This document shows, one piece after another, positions 63,595 through 64,000 of a stretch of 64,000 bases of DNA (position 1 is its first letter; every line of letters begins with the position of its first letter). The notes beneath the pieces are model-generated. The model searched no databases. It was not told the origin of the DNA and saw only the letters and a program-made list of their open reading frames with translations. The translations under genes and the position numbers were made by a program. This DNA is from Winogradskyella sp. (GTDB taxonomy: Bacteria; Bacteroidota; Bacteroidia; Flavobacteriales; Flavobacteriaceae): assembly GCF_016744625.1 (NCBI RefSeq), contig NZ_JADGDZ010000009.1, positions 1-64,000 of the forward strand, read 5' to 3'.

Positions 63595-64000
63595 ATGATA
63601 AAAAAAATACACTACCTACTTTTATTATTTTCAATTACATTGACTTCATTTGCTCAAGTTGCCAACCAGCCAGGCGACTTAGCAGTTTGCGATGGTGATA
63701 ATGATGGTTTTTCTCAATTCGATTTCTCGATTTTAGATGCTCAAATTTTTGGTAGTCAAAATCCAGCAGATTTTACATTGACATATCACGAAACTCAAAG
63801 TGATGCCAATGCAGGATTTAATAGTATTGCTTCACCTTATGATAATGTTATTGCTAATATACAAACGATATATATACGTTTAGAAGAGAATAGTTCTGGT
63901 AGTTTTGATACGACTACGGTTAATCTCATTGTTAATCCTTATCCAATAGCTATTCAGCCTACTCCAATAGAATTGTGTGATGATTTTGGTGAAATACCTG
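63595..64000 (+). CDS. Modular secreted protein, paralogue of the preceding gene (3' end off the window)
   Basis: The frame starts with ATG at 63595 and stays open to the right edge (135 residues visible). A signal peptide (MIKKIHYLLLLFSITLTSFAQ) is followed by a module opening LAVCDGDNDGFSQFDF and closing IQTIYIRLEENSSG; the start of a second module (LCDDFGEIP) is visible. The order signal peptide, QP, C-D-x-D-x-D-G module is the same as in the gene at 59383, so it is a tandem paralogue. A type A sorting end is expected but lies outside the window. Confidence 0.75.
   Translation, partial: MIKKIHYLLLLFSITLTSFAQVANQPGDLAVCDGDNDGFSQFDFSILDAQIFGSQNPADFTLTYHETQSDANAGFNSIASPYDNVIANIQTIYIRLEENSSGSFDTTTVNLIVNPYPIAIQPTPIELCDDFGEIP

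Overview
The window looks like chromosomal DNA from a marine-type member of the Flavobacteriaceae (Bacteroidota). It is AT-rich. It encodes many large secreted proteins with Type IX secretion (T9SS) type A and type B C-terminal sorting domains, and it carries TAnnTTTG-type -7 promoter boxes and lineage-typical housekeeping genes (DUF5606, DUF349, an OstA-like protein, a RelA/SpoT homologue). No tRNA, rRNA, CRISPR array or recognisable transposase gene was seen. This placement is inferred from gene content and sequence style, not from a database search.

Left part (1-16660): a block of minus-strand genes for very large cell-surface or secreted proteins. First comes the start of an adhesin-like protein with 17-residue YadA-head-like repeats, cut by the window edge. 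Then come two choice-of-anchor-L-like proteins and three more T9SS type B proteins. Most of these are built from ~95-residue Ig-like modules with a Cys-Asp...Asp-Gly start and a Val-Arg-Val-Glu-Asn...Gly-Cys end. Two neighbours share an apparently perfect 1030-bp direct repeat covering their last module and sorting domain.

Middle left (16766-22123): an ABC-2 exporter pair, a pRiA4b ORF-3-like protein, haem A synthase, a GNAT acetyltransferase and a CCA-adding-type tRNA nucleotidyltransferase.

Glycan block (22249-34573): a tight minus-strand operon, read legB-legC-legH-legI-legG-ptmE-legF, that should make CMP-legionaminic acid (or a close nonulosonate). A candidate transferase is at its head. 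Beside it lie three family-2 glycosyltransferases, a Kdo-kinase-like protein and a family-9 heptosyltransferase-like protein, all consistent with lipooligosaccharide or capsule synthesis.

Housekeeping block (34676-53012): dapD; two imperfect ~140-bp repeat units that each end in an intrinsic terminator (possible small RNAs); ruvX, def, a DUF5606 gene and mazG; a DUF349 protein; aroE with two tandem DUF368 (undecaprenyl-phosphate translocase family) genes and a TPR protein; a class III aminotransferase; an OstA/LptA-like protein; a small beta-barrel; purA; a Fur-family regulator; and the (p)ppGpp synthetase/hydrolase.

Right part (53201-64000): an accessory patch next to an intact M48 (Ste24-like) protease gene. 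Two decayed copies of the last ~70-110 bp of the M48 gene lie at about 54738 and 55803, in the same orientation as the intact gene. They bracket single genes (a T9SS type A protein; an SMP-30-like lipoprotein), so the M48 3' end looks like a repeatedly used insertion site that has collected ~1-kb single-gene cassettes. This is the most unusual feature of the window. An rRNA/tRNA 2'-O-methyltransferase and two more large modular secreted proteins close the window, the last one running off the right edge.
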